DNA of 64,000 nt, taken from contig JAEPRB010000016.1 of assembly GCA_016758965.1 (NCBI GenBank), forward strand, positions 281,667 through 345,666. Reading direction: 5' to 3'. The notes under the pieces are model-generated. The model saw only the letters and a program-made list of their open reading frames with translations, was not told the DNA's origin and did no database searches. Of the stretch, positions 23,377 through 36,149 are shown in pieces. How positions within the stretch are numbered: position 1 is the stretch's first letter; each line of letters begins with the position of its first letter. The stretch is from Circinella minor. Its lineage: Eukaryota; Mucoromycota; Mucoromycetes; Mucorales; Lichtheimiaceae. The translations under genes and the position numbers were made by a program.

Positions 23377-25239
23377 TTAAGCCAAAAATCGACGTGCACT
23401 TGGAAACTGTCGTCTAGCAACCGTATCGACGGGCAATTGAATTAGATCTGTTTCCAAAGCAACCAAAATGGATCGGTTGTCAGATGAAAAGGTCAAACCA
23501 GCAATATGAGCATCTCTCTCTTTTGGTCCAAGACGAATAATTTGACGTGTTTCATAAGTTCGGGTATCAACAATATTAACATTTGATACATGTTCAGCAT
23601 ACGCTAATAGATCCAGGGGTCCTTTGCTGAATTGAATACTACGCGGAGCATTTCGAGTTTCACGAGATTCAACAGATCCCAGTTGAGCCATTAATTGGTA
23701 TGTATGAGCATCGTAGACTTGTACTAATCCATTTTGTGTGCTGACTGCAAACACATCGGAGGTTGGTTTCCACGCACATGCTAATAAAGCTGCTCCTTCT
23801 GTTACTATATTGTAAAACAATTAAACCCAACAATATCAGTATTTCATTTCAAGTCAGTTTCCTCTTTTTCATTTTCTTCATATATGTATATAAATTTATT
23901 CCCAAAGAAGAAAAAAAACTGTATGTTACCTTTAAGTTCTTTAATACGTTGATAATCAGAAATTTGATAAATGTATACATAACCATTATCACAAACAGCT
24001 AACATTTTTTCACCATCAGGACTCATTGCAACTATAAAAAAAAAAGGATTGACAAATTGGGTTTAGTATTAATAACAAGTGAGATGATCACGGAATATTT
24101 TCCAACTTTAAATTTATATATGCATAGTATTACATTATATAATGATATCTATGTAGTTATTTTATTTTACCTTGATTAATAGCAGCCGGCATATCAAGTA
24201 ATACGAGCTTTTGCATGTTAGGTATAGAATAAACACTTATGGTTTGGTCATTGTTACAAATCGTCACGCGGAGATCGCCGTCATTTTGGTGTTGAGACAA
24301 TCTGACACAGTTGTTCATACCCAGACCAACTTTTAGCGTTGCATACCTAAATTATTTTTATATACATTATTTTATATATTAGTTTTATCAGGTACACAAC
24401 TACGACAAATCAGACAACAGCCTTCTTGAAATACTAATAATAGAGTTTATAACATACCAATCAGTAGATAAACTCTTGATCATTACCATACCACGATGAC
24501 CAGCAAGAGCAATATATCCATAACTAAGATAAATAAGTATAATAATAAATAACAATGAGTGGACTAATAAGGTAAAGATAGTAAACCGACAGTTACAGAA
24601 AAAAAAAGCTTACCCAGAATCTAATGTTGTTGGTGCATAGGGAAGATTATCCATTATTAACGAATCTGAATTCGTTTCTGTATTATACTAAAATAGTGTT
24701 TATATATAAATATTTTAATTTTAGTTTACACGGAATAAATAATATTCGTTATTATACTTTTACTAAAATGATGGAAAAAAAAAAACCAAGATCTTACAGA
24801 ATAGAGTGATTCATGATAAGGATGTACAATAGTATTACGAGTATCGCAACAAGAGATGAGATTTCGAAGTTGCCTTTTTTTTTTAACAAAATATTATATA
24901 AGATAAGCATATTTGTTTTCCACAAACATAAACTCAAATATAAATAATAATAATTAGGAGAAATAGAATCATTAATTTTACCAGTTTTGAATAGTTGTTT
25001 TAATATTATCATGCGTTTTATTATCACGTATAAACACTCCATCGTTGGATCTAAAAAACCAAACAGGTCATTATTTTGGTGTAAGTATATAAAGACAATC
25101 CTTTCAGTTACAGTTACGTATGTTGTATGTAATCTTTTATTAATTAATAATAATAAAAAACGTACAAGATAGGTGCTGACTCCATCATAATGGATTGTTG
25201 ATATTGTTGTTCTGAAGTATTTTTCTTATTTATGACCAT
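23377..25239 (-). CDS. WD40-repeat protein with DUF2415-like region
   Basis: This is a fungal WD40 protein of unknown function. Eight exons, in translated order 25166-25239, 24982-25050, 24797/24798-24873, 24614-24687, 24458-24523, 24171-24346, 23930-24031 and 23377-23804, give 354 residues exactly in frame when the third exon ends at 24798. Early motifs are SNDGVFIRD and NWQLRNLIS. WD-like blades follow (GYIALAGHRGMV, VTICNNDQTISVYS, LAVCDNGYVYIYQ, FAVSTQNGLVQVYD). The block DLLAYAEHVSNVNIVDTRTY matches what I recall of the fungal DUF2415 domain. The exons are so short that no single reading frame reveals the 5' half. A possible role as a scaffold or ligase adaptor is speculative. Two CCAAT boxes sit about 200 bp upstream. 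Confidence 0.82.
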
Positions 25240-25430
25240 TGTTAAAAAAAAAAAGTTGTAAATATTGTTTGTTGTTGCGTTTAATAATGAGGAATAATAA
25301 TAATAAAAGAGAAGATAAAAGTGTTTTTTTTTATCGAATCAACTTTTTTTTTTTGCTTTATAAATACGAATTTGTGCAGAATTTTTTTTTTATTTCTGAT
25401 CAATCTAATAAGGAAACTCTCCGAAATGGA

Positions 25431-25443
25431 CCAATCAGCCAAT
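25431..25443 (+). promoter_or_regulatory. Paired CCAAT boxes of the WD40 gene
   Basis: Two CCAAT pentamers start 8 bp apart (25431 and 25439), giving CCAATCAGCCAAT. They lie 190-205 bp upstream of the WD40 start at 25239. The arrangement is typical of NF-Y/HAP-bound promoters; binding is inferred. Confidence 0.5.
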
Positions 25444-25473
25444 AGCTTTCCATCGGGTTTGTACCGCGGAAAT

Positions 25474-25509
25474 ACACACACACACACACACTCTCTCTCT
25501 CTCTCTCTC
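25474..25509. repeat. Compound (CA)n(CT)n microsatellite
   Basis: About nine CA units run directly into about nine CT units between the WD40 gene and the G-patch gene. This is a likely variable-length locus. Confidence 0.85.
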
Positions 25510-25783
25510 CTCTTTCTTCATCATTTTTTTAGCGCATTTTTTAAGGGTTCATATGATGGACGAATTATAAGCTAATATTATTTCACTCAGGGGGGATTCA
25601 AAATATTTATCTTAAATTATTTTAAGCTTGTTTGTTTTGTATCCCCATCCACCACCACCATCACCTCCCCACTTCATTCTTTCGTCTGTCAAAAAGTATA
25701 AACATGCATACTTTGAATCAAACTTCTCCGCTGTGACAAACATAGAATAAAATATAAATAACCAACACGTGCGTCTGTTTGTT

Positions 25784-28700
25784 TTACCAAAGATCGGAAG
25801 CTCTTGGACGAGCCGAAGATTTGGTTTTTTTACTACTACTTTCATCACTATAACTATGACTACGGCCACTACTATGGCTAGTAGTACTCTTTTTCTTTAC
25901 ATTGGTTTCCTTTTCTACCCAAACAGCATTATTCAATTCATTATCTTCTTCACTATCATCACTATCATCATGACGATGACGATGTCGTTTTCTTGAAGAA
26001 GAAGAAGATTTTTCCTTCTTTCTCTTTTCTTTCTTATGGGTTTTCTTATGTCGTTTCTTGTCTTTTTTCCTTCGTCGTTGTCGTCTTTTCTCATCTTCTT
26101 CACTATCATCACTTTCTTCAGTCTTTTTTCCTTTTTGTTCTTCATCCTCATCCTCGTCATCAGAGACAGAAATATGACGTCGTTTTGAAGTATGAGAACG
26201 CGGCTTGAAAGGTTCAACAACAACACGTTCAGAAGCGATTTTAAATTCTGCTGTTAAAGATGATCGTTCCGCGGGACGGTTAAATTTCGGCCGGAACGGT
26301 TCCGCATCTACTCCTGATTTATTTGTTAAAGTTGATAATTCAGGTGGTAAAGGAGGTCCAATAAGTTGATCGTCTTCTTCCTCCTGCTTGACTTGATCTC
26401 GTTTTTGTTGTTGTTGTTGTTGTGAATTGGGCAATGGTTGTCGTTGACTTTCAGTGTTCGCTGGTTTATGTTCTTTTTCTTCTTCTTCTTCTTCCTCCTC
26501 TTCATCATCATCCGAGTTTTCAAAAATGGCTTTAAATATATCCATTGAAGGTCGTTCATAATCCGATGGTTCCTCTGCTGCTGATGATTTTTTAGTATCA
26601 TCTGATTCTTGCTGTGGTAATGACGGTTGTTGTTGTTGTTGTTCCAATGTTTGTTTTGATACTAATGTTGATGAGGGTGGTAGTGTTGATGACGATATAG
26701 ATTCCATTGCTGCTGTCGATGGTGGTTTGGGTCGGTCGGATGGTTTTGGTATAACAGCATTCAATGTAGGATCATCCTTCCATAAATCAATAGCTTTGGG
26801 TTTATTGGTATTACGACCACCAGCAGTGCTTTGGTAACGTAACATTTCATCCATCTTATCTTCACTTAGTGCATCTCTCGATCCAGCTTGTGTGCGTCCT
26901 CCTGTACTTCCTTTGGATGGATCATGATCTGGATGAGGATTACGTACATTAAATCGTTTACAAACAAGCTTTGATGGATAGAATGGTTTAACTGTTCGAG
27001 TTAGCTGACCAAACATTTTCATGGCTGCAGCTTGTGCTTCTTGAGATTTCTAATAAAAACAATATAATATATGAGTTAATATACGAGTTTTCTCTATCCA
27101 AGATAATTCAATAAATATATGGTTTTTTTTTTACCTCTGTGACAGGTTTTGGTTTTTCAGCCTCTTCCTTCTCTCTCAATTCCTTTTCTTTACGCCATTG
27201 AGCTTCAGTTTTCAATCCACCTTCAAATGAGGTATGTTCTATTGTTGATGATGATGATGATGCTGTTGTTGTTGTACTTGCAGATGTAAATCGGCCACTC
27301 ATCATGGCACTAATAGGTCGAAAAATTCTCGCTGCTTTAGCAAATTCATCCATTTCTTTCATACCTTGCTCATGTGTTAATCCTTCAGGAACAGGTATTG
27401 TTGTCATGGGTTCACCATCTTGAGTTTTTAACCCAGCTTGGTTTTCTAAATAATGACGATACCGTGCTTGTTTTTTCAAATTATCACCAAATGGCATATA
27501 GCCACGTAAGGCCATATTTGCTTGCTGTTTACTAATCGTAGGAAAATCCGTTAATTTTGTAGGGTCAATGGGACCTTTGTCGACGAAGAATTTTAAGACA
27601 TTGTCTAAACGATCCTTGGATTTATCGGGTATATAATCAAAGACTGATCTTGGTTCAATTGGTTTTTCGCCTAATATTATACCACGTTCTTCAGATGACA
27701 TATTGTATCGAGGTTCAGCTGTTGCATGTTGCTGCTCTAAATGCTGATGTTCATTGTAATCATCAGGGACTTGAGGAGGTTGATACCATTCTCCTAATTC
27801 TTGTGGTTGATCTGATAATATAAACCCCTTTAATGGAAGTCGTCCATCATTGCATGGTGTTTTCTTTTTTGAAGATTCATATGTTGATGATACTGTTTTT
27901 GTCCTTTTCGATGGTCGCTGTTGTGGTTGGTCGTCCAAATCATATAATGTATGATGATAATCTCGTCGATCATTTCCATAAACATCTACATCGTCTTCAT
28001 CATCTTCAAATGCACTCAATCCAAATCTTTTTTTATTAATAATATTATTTTCCATTCCAAAAGCAGCTCGTTCTTCTTCATCATCTTCCCCTTGTTGTAA
28101 TTGACGTAATCGACGCATTTCAGCCACTTGTGGAACATGTTTTTCTAGTTCATAACCCAATCCAAATGAGTTTGTCTTTGACTTAAAATCGACAATTGGT
28201 GTATCGCGTGGTGCAAATGTGACATCGTCACGACCAACAATCTCCACATAATCAACATGAATTTTCTTTCTTGGTCCAATACCTTGACCAGGTTTCCATC
28301 CCAATTTTCGTAATAATCGTATACCCACAGAATCATTTGTGGGTCCCACCATATCCATTAAACTAGTACCCAGAAATCCAATTCCACTACCACGTGCTTC
28401 ATCTTCTTGTTGTTGACGTTTACGTGCTGCCATTTCTCGTTCAGTTCCACCAAGTACATCAAATTCGTCGGTGGCTACGAGTTTTCGTGCGTTGGCTATT
28501 TCTTGTAAATCTTCTTCGTCCATAAAATCTTCAGGTCGACTAGCATGTTGATCAGTGCGTGCACTACGAGACGAAACAAATGAAGAAGGTGTCCAACCTG
28601 AATCCGTGAAAAAAGAAAAAAAAATATAAAGATTTTTATTTTTTTATTCAAATTAGAAGAAATTATGGCGTAAAGTGTGTATATTCATTAAAGTGTTATA

Positions 28701-28964
28701 TTATACATTACCTTCTTTGGATCCAACCGTATTATAATAACCGGCAGAAAATCCACCAGTAAAAGCACCATGAAAACGTCGACGGCCTTTTTCATCACGT
28801 ACTTCTTGTTTCCATGTTGGTACAAATTGACCAGAATCAGTTAAACCTTGGCGTCGATCGCGTTCTGTTTGTTCTGGAAATGGTGTACCAAAAACGATAT
28901 GACTATCTGACCCTCCTTTGGTTTCAGTTGTTGATTGTTGTTTATTGTCACCATAACGGGACAT
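25784..28964 (-). CDS. G-patch domain protein, GPATCH1-like splicing factor
   Basis: This is a nuclear protein associated with late spliceosomes and DEAH helicases, by analogy with GPATCH1. Three exons, 28712-28964, 27135-28597 and 25784-27049, give 993 residues in frame. The N-terminal DUF1604-type block is unmistakable: FGTPFPEQT, then [21 protein letters not shown] and WTPSSF across the first junction. The G-patch follows near residues 145-190 with [17 protein letters not shown] middle region contains [13 protein letters not shown] linkers and [13 protein letters not shown]. The C-terminal third is highly charged: an Asp/Glu run, then Lys/Arg/Ser-rich stretches resembling an RS-like tail, ending ASDLW. 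The start at 28964 begins MSRYGDN and no earlier in-frame ATG makes a better product. It is divergent with topoisomerase II. Confidence 0.93.
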
Positions 28965-30399
28965 TTGAAATAAAAATTAGTTTGAAGATTAATAAAAGAT
29001 TCAAAAAAAAAAAAAAAAAAAGAAAGAATAGATCAAAAATCGATTTAAAAAATTTAAGAGAAGCCTTTCTGCACAGTTAATTCTATGAAAAATCATGGAG
29101 CTTTTTTTTTTTTTGAGACAAAGAAAACTCAGTTTTGCTAATGATCGAGGGAAATGGGAACCATAGCAAAGCAAATTTATTTTATTAATTCGTTCTATCT
29201 TTAACTCTATATACATAATTATAGAAAACAAATATGGTAATCCCTTTTAATTATATTTCTTTCGGGTCTTTATTGTATTAATAAATGAAAGTGTTCTATT
29301 TTTCAGTCAATGATGATTTCTTTACTAGATATTGCATTAGTATTATATATATATCATTTATACTATTACACTGTTTCTTTTGCATTTTTTTAAATCAAAT
29401 CTTTATCTTCATAGCTGATTTTTCATATTTCGGCTCCTTTGAAATTATAATCACTATTCTTGATACGATTCAACATGACGTTGTGTTGCTCAGGTATCGT
29501 TGGTTGATCTGAAGTTGTTATAGAAATAAACATCATCAGATACTTAGAGATTATTATTACCATTTTAATTTAATTAATTTGTTGCTATTCTTCTGTCCAT
29601 CTTTATATGTGAACGTGTATGTGTCACACCTTCTTCATCCACCACCAGTATTTTGTTACTTGCAATTATATATATATATATATGAAAAAGAGAAAGAAAA
29701 TATTCCATAAATGATTAAAAAATCGTTCTTATTACTAATGTATAATTTATGCCAATTTTTCAACTAAAAATGGTTTACCACATTATCAATGTATTATATA
29801 TACTCAAATAGGAATAATCATATTTTATAGTATGATGATAAACAAAACTCACATCAAAGAGAGAGAGAGAGAAAGAACGTTTACTTCATATATATATATA
29901 TACTACGTTTTAGTACAATGATAACGCTTCGACAACAAACTTTTTCAAGAAAGTTAATAAATTTATTTATTTTAAAATTATTTGACAAACAATTATAAAA
30001 GTTACTATCTACATGTTCTTCTTTATATAACAGAAAACATATGTAGTTGATATTATAAAACTATCATCTCAAAAATATATATTATATTACATTAAGCTCT
30101 TCTGATCATATATATATATATATATATATATAAAGTTACTTTTTATATTCATCTTTTCATTATAATTGTTATAAAATGCTACTACTGTGCTACTGGTAAT
30201 ACTAATATTATTTGAACAAAATTAGTTATGTTTCAATATTTTACGGGTCCAAAATTTAATTCCGCTCACCCCCCCCCCTTTTTTTTCGAGTTTTTTTTTT
30301 TCCTTTTCATCTCTCCCCAATATCCTCTTTCTTTTTTTCTGTTTTTTTTTTTCTCTTTACTTTTTTTATATACTAAAAAAATAAAAAAAAGAAGCCAAT
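28965..30399. other. Shared upstream region of GPATCH1-like and topoisomerase II genes
   Basis: This is 1.4 kb between two genes that diverge. It has (TA)n tracts near 29669-29682, 29888-29900 and 30108-30131, and a strong CT-rich block (30270-30370) just before the topoisomerase start. No gene is recognised. Confidence 0.5.
30110..30132. repeat. (TA)n tract
   Basis: About eleven TA units lie in the spacer upstream of topoisomerase II. Similar but shorter TA runs recur in introns and spacers across the window. Confidence 0.8.
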
Positions 30400-31199
30400 A
30401 TGACTACTTCTGATCAAGACGACTTTTTATCTGATTCTGCTTCCGATTTTCAAGATTCTGGTGCAGAATCGGATGAATATGTACCTGAAGCACCTGCCAA
30501 AAAAAAGGTAATATAATAAATAAAAAAAAAAAATCAAAGAAAACAAAGAAAATAAAAAAAAACACGACGCGCGTGAAAACGCGTAAAGTCTTTTTTTTTT
30601 TAAAAAAAAGTAATAATAATAATAATAATCGTTCACCTTTTCCAATTCTTTAATAAATGTTTATATATATATATAAAAGGCCAAAGTAGTAAAAGAACCA
30701 AAAACACCTAAAGCAACTAAAGCAACTACTACTACTACTACAACAAAAGCATCAACAGCAACTAAAAAAGCACCTGCTACACCTAAAGCTAGAGCTAATG
30801 CTAAAACTACAGGAGCAGCAAAATCCATTATGGATATGTTTAATAATCCACCATCATCATCAACCAAAGATGGCTCTTCTACAACAACAACAACAACAAC
30901 AGATTCTGATGTGGTAATGACAGAAGCAACCAATGAAGAATCTATTTCTAATGGAACAAAAAAGACCAATGCTACACAAAAGAAACGAACTGTTGAAGAA
31001 ATTTATAAGAAAAAAAGTCAACTTGAACATATTTTATTACGTCCTGATACTTATATTGGATCTACTGAAGCTGAAGAACAAGAAATGTGGGTTTTTGATA
31101 CCGATGAAGATTTAATTAAACGTAGAAAAATCAAATATGTTCCTGGTCTATATAAAATTGTGGATGAAATTCTTGTTAATGCTGCTGATAATAAGGTAA

Positions 31200-31233
<34 letters not shown>

Positions 31234-34200
31234 TGAAAAGTGTGGGGGAAGGGGGGAAGGAGAAAGGGGGAATGAATAAAATAACTTTATATATTGATTG
31301 AAAAAAAAAAAAAAAAACATTTGAAATTTAGATTCGTGATAATACAATGACAACCATCAAAGTCATTATTGATAAATCTCAAAACTTAATTTCAATTCAT
31401 AATAACGGAAAAGGCATTCCTATTAAAATGCATCAAGATGAACAAGTTTATGTTCCTGAATTAATTTTTGGTCATCTTCTTACTTCTTCCAACTATGATG
31501 ATAGTGAAAAAAAAGTAGTAGGTGGTCGAAATGGTTATGGTGCTAAACTATGTAATATTTTTAGTACTGAATTCATTGTTGAAACGGGTGATAAAGAAGA
31601 AAAGAAAAAATATAAACAAGTCTTTAAAAATAATATGTCGATCAAAGGAGCACCTAAAATTACAGAAAACAAAAAAGGAGAAGAATTTACTCGAATTACA
31701 TTTAAACCTGATCTTGCCAAGTTTAATATGACAGAAATGGATGATGATTTTGAAGCATTGATTAAGAAACGTGTTTATGATTTAGCTGGTACTGTGGATG
31801 GTATTGTAGTTTATTTAAATGGATCTAAAGTTCCTGTCAAAGGTTTTCAAAAATATGTGGATTTGTATACAAAAACCATGGAAATTCGTAATGCGGATGG
31901 AAAGAAACCTATTATTCATGATACACAACAACAATCTCAAGGTCGATGGCAAGTTAGTTTTGCTGTTAGTGATGGTCAACCTAGTCAGGTAAAAAAAAAA
32001 AATTCTCTTTTAAATAATTTATCGAAAAAGGAATTGGAAAAAAAAAATCTTACTATTTATGATATATATATATATATAGGTCAGCTTCGTGAATTCCATT
32101 TGTACAGCTAAAGGTGGTAATCATGTCAATCATGTTGTTGATCAAATTGTAAAGGGTATTCAACCTGAAGTTCAAAAGAAATGTGGTAGCAAGAATGTTA
32201 AACCTTTTACTATCAAGAATCATATTGCTGTATTTATCAATTGTTTAATTGAAAATCCTACTTTTGATTCACAAACAAAAGAAAATATGACTTTACGTCC
32301 AAGTGCATTTGGTTCATCTTATAAGATTAGTGATAAATTTTTAAGTCAAAGTAAGTTTTTTTTTTTAAAAAAAAGGTTTCCCAACAACAACAAAAAAAAA
32401 ACATTATTATTCATTCAATATTATTTTTTTTTTAGTTGCCAAATCTGGTATTATTGATAATATTGTTAAATCATTCAAGATTAAAGAAGAAGAACAAATG
32501 GCAAAAGCAGATGGTGGTAAAATGTCCCGGTAAGTAGTGATAAGAAAGAAAGAAAAGGGGATATCTATGTATATATGAAATAATTTTATTTATATCTTTT
32601 ATATATATATATATATTAGTCGATTGAAGATTCCAAAATTAGAAGATGCTAATTTAGCTGGTTATCGACCTCATAATAAGAAATGTACATTAATTTTAAC
32701 TGAAGGTGATTCCGCTAAAGCACTTGTATTATCTGGTTTATCTGTTGTAGGTCGTGATCATTATGGTGTTTTCCCACTTCGTGGTAAACTTCTTAATGTT
32801 CGTGATGCATCTAATCAACAAATTATGAATAATGCTGAAATTACAAACGTAAAAGCTATTCTTGGTTTAAAACATGGTAAACAATATACAAATGTGGATG
32901 AATTACGTTATGGTAAACTTATGATTATGACCGATCAGGTAAAAAAAAAAAAACTACAATCTCGATTTACCGAATAGTGGGGGGGGGGAATCATGTGACT
33001 CTAATTTAATTCATCTTTCCCGGGAATTGGTTTTAAATTTAGGATCATGATGGTTCTCATATTAAAGGTCTTATTATTAATCTATTTGATGAAATGTTTC
33101 CTTCTTTACTTGATATTCCTGGTTTCTTATTGGAATTTATTACACCTATTATCCGAGTAAGTAAAAAACAAATCAATTGGAGAATATATTATGTTTACTA
33201 ATATAATTCTACATTTCTCTCTTTAGTGTAGACATAAACGTAACAAGCAAGAAATTCCATTCTTTACTATTCCAGAATATGAAACATGGGCTTTAGAACA
33301 TAATCAAAATAATGAATGGGAACCTAAATACTTTAAGGTAAACTTTTTTGTTTTCTATCTCAATAATGGGTGTATGTGGAAGAGGAAGAGAGGAATAATT
33401 TCAATTCAAAAATAAGTTGTAACCTTTTTATTTTCAAATAGGGTTTGGGTACATCTGATCGTTCAGATGCTCGTAAATACTTTTCAAATCCTGATCTTCA
33501 TATGAAAGAATTTCAAGTAGCTGATAGAGATGATCGTGGTCTTATTGATATGGCTTTTAATAAAAAGAAAGTAACCGAAAGAAAAGATTGGCTTACTAAA
33601 TATGAGGTATGGATTAAATATATATATGAAAAAAAAGGAGATATAGATGGTTATATATATTTACTAATCTTATTACTATTATTATAGCCTGGTATTTTCA
33701 TTGATCATAATGTGAATAGAATCAAAATTTCAGATTTCGTCAATCGTGAATTAATGCTTTTCAGTATGGCTGATAATATTCGATCTATTCCATCTGTTAT
33801 TGATGGTTTTAAACCAGGTCAACGTAAAGTACTTTATGGTGCTATTAAACGTGGTAAAAATACTGAAGTCAAGGTAAAAATAATTTTATTTCTTATCAAA
33901 AGAAAGTGGATTGGAAATCAAACAAAATAACTTTGTTCTTTGTTATTTTTATATTTATATAATATAGGTAGCACAATTTGCTAATTATGTTGCAGGAGAA
34001 ACACAATATCATCACGGTGAAGCAAGTGTTGCTTCTACAATTATTGGTATGGCACAAGATTTTGTTGGTAGTAATAACATTAATTTACTTGTTCCATCCG
34101 GTCAATTTGGTACTCGTCATGAAGGTGGTAAAGCTGCTGCAAGTCCTCGTTATCTTTTTACTCGACTTTCAAAAATTGCTCGTGCTATTTATCATCCAGA

Positions 34201-35974
34201 AGATGATGATATTCTTAATTATCTTATTGAAGAAAATAAATCAATTGAACCAGAATGGTAAATATAAAACTCTTAATTTGAAATAAATATGCATTCTCTT
34301 ACTTATTTTATAAAATTTTTTTATAGGTATATGCCTGTTATTCCTATGGTATTAGTTAATGGTGCTGATGGTATTGGTACTGGTAAGTTTATTGATACTA
34401 TTTTCTATAAATAATTAATAAACATATATAGGGAAGGGGGAATTCTTACTCACTTTTATATATAAAAATTTAGGTTGGAGTACTACTATTCCTAATTATA
34501 GTCCTGAAGATATTGTTAATAACTTATTACGTATGATGGATGATGAAGAACCAACACTAATGAAACCATGGTATCGAGGATTCTTTGTAAGTAATTATGA
34601 AAAATATAAAAAGTATAAGATCATCGTACTGATTTTTTGATTACCCCCTCCCCATTTTTTTTTAAAAAAAAGGGTGAAATTTCTCCTGGTGTACCAGGTC
34701 GATATACTTGTAATGGTATTGCAAATATTCAAGATGATGGTAGTATTAAAGTAACAGAACTTCCTGTTCGTTTATGGACTGATAGTTTTAAAGATTATCT
34801 TGAAGTATGTCGAGATCCAAAGGAAAAGAAACCTGATATCAATATTATTGTAAGTATATATAAAAAACATTGTTTTTCTTTGGTGATAAGGTGAAAAGAA
34901 GGGGGGGGGAAATGATTAACTTAATATTCAAAAAAAAAAAACATATAATTTTATAGGATTATAGTAATAATTCTACAGATTGTGCAATTGAATTTACTGT
35001 TCAACTTGAACATGATCAATTAACAAAAGCAGAAGATATTGGTTTATTAAAAGCTCTTCGTATTACTTCATCTATTGCTACTACAAATATTGTTTGTTTC
35101 GATAAAGATGGTAAACTTAAGAAATATGAAGATGCAAATGAAATTCTTAAAGAATTTTATCCACTTCGTCTTGAATATTATCAAATACGCAAGGTAAAAA
35201 GAATAGTAGGAGTGGAAGAATGGAATAGAAACCAAAGATAATAATTCTTATTCAATATTATATTATATATAGGATAATCTTATTCGTGTTCTCGAATATG
35301 AATTCTCACAATTGGATAATAAAGCACGTTTCATTGAATTAGTTATTAAAAAAGAATTAATTTATATCAATCGTAAAGAAGAAGATGTTATTGCAGATTT
35401 CGAAAAACATGATTTAAAACGTATTTATCCACTCAAGAAACGTAGTGTATTAGCTACAGAAGATGTAGAAGAAGAACAACAACAACAAGCAGGTAGTTCT
35501 GGTTATGAATATTTGTTTAGTATTAGTGTTCGTGGATTTACTCTTCAAAAGGTAAAACTTTTAATTCTATATTTCTTTTTTATTTTAAATAATTAATCTA
35601 ATCTAATCTAATCTGTTTATTTTTTCTTTTTAAAAAAAGGTTGAAGAACTTAGAAAACAAAGACAAAAGAAATTGAATGAAATGGAAACTATTAAAAGTA
35701 CTACACCTAAAGACTTTTGGAGAAACGATCTTGAAGTCATTATGGCTCAATGGAGAGTAAGTTTTATCATATTATATATTGAGTATATCTGTATGTGTAT
35801 GTGATATAAAGATATTAAAACCTTATTTTGTTAATTTAGGAAATATTACGTGAAGATGCAGAACTTGCTGCTAATGCTAAACCTTTAGCTTCATCTAATA
35901 AACTTAAACGTAAACGAACAACAATTAAAAAGAAAGTTACTCCAAAGAAAGAAACTAAAGAAGAATCACCATAA
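30400..35974 (+). CDS. TOP2: DNA topoisomerase II
   Basis: This nuclear homodimer passes one DNA duplex through another using ATP. Eighteen exons join exactly in frame to 1314 residues: 30400-30507, 30680-31195, 31332-31988, 32080-32350, 32436-32529, 32620-32938, 33043-33156, 33227-33337, 33442-33606, 33688-33873, 33968-34257, 34327-34382, 34474-34586, 34673-34849, 34957-35193, 35273-35551, 35640-35756, 35840-35974. The GHKL ATPase begins near residue 137 (LLRPDTYIGS, EILVNAADN, GRNGYGAKLCN). TOPRIM has EGDSA (Glu577) and DQDHDGSH (Asp654/656/658). The catalytic Tyr is in ASPRY (Tyr909). Unusually, about 135 residues of low-complexity Thr/Lys/Ala sequence precede the ATPase, while only a short basic tail follows the core; budding yeast has a long C-terminal tail instead. 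Confidence 0.97.
30591..30609. repeat. T11A8 palindrome in topoisomerase II intron 1
   Basis: Eleven T are followed directly by eight A. The same T9-11/A8-9 structure occurs at 22153-22171, 32356-32373, 34655-34671 and 40591-40608, three of the five inside topoisomerase II introns. A small CGCGT-GAAA-ACGCG hairpin (30570-30583) sits just before this copy. Confidence 0.8.
31198..31231. repeat. (AAT)n microsatellite in topoisomerase II intron 2
   Basis: About ten AAT units directly follow the donor site at 31196. The location is intronic, so length changes should not alter the protein. Confidence 0.85.
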
Positions 35975-36149
35975 ATAATAAACCAATCCAAATCTCCCTC
36001 CCCCTTTGACCCTACTACTTTCAATATAATCTATTATATATTAACTATTGGTTTATAAGTTCAAAAAAAAAAAAAAAAAGAATTGCATTTTATATATACA
36101 AAAGACAAATCAAAAAATAAATATTTCTTTTTATTAAATATATAAAAAT

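Larger units (their letters stand above)
25240..25783. other. Promoter region of the WD40 gene
   Basis: This 544-bp spacer lies upstream of the WD40 gene and downstream of the G-patch gene. It carries two close CCAAT boxes and a compound CA/CT microsatellite. Several short frames here read as low-complexity sequence and are not supported as genes. Confidence 0.5.

Noticed and set aside
29285..29512. Plus-strand 75-residue hydrophobic frame between GPATCH1-like and topoisomerase genes
   Set aside because: Phe/Ile/Ser-rich content is what T-rich DNA encodes by chance; no start context or homology.
30661..30969. Minus-strand frame rich in Val and Ala opposite topoisomerase II exon 2
   Set aside because: It is the antisense of a Thr/Lys/Ala low-complexity tail; composition alone explains it.
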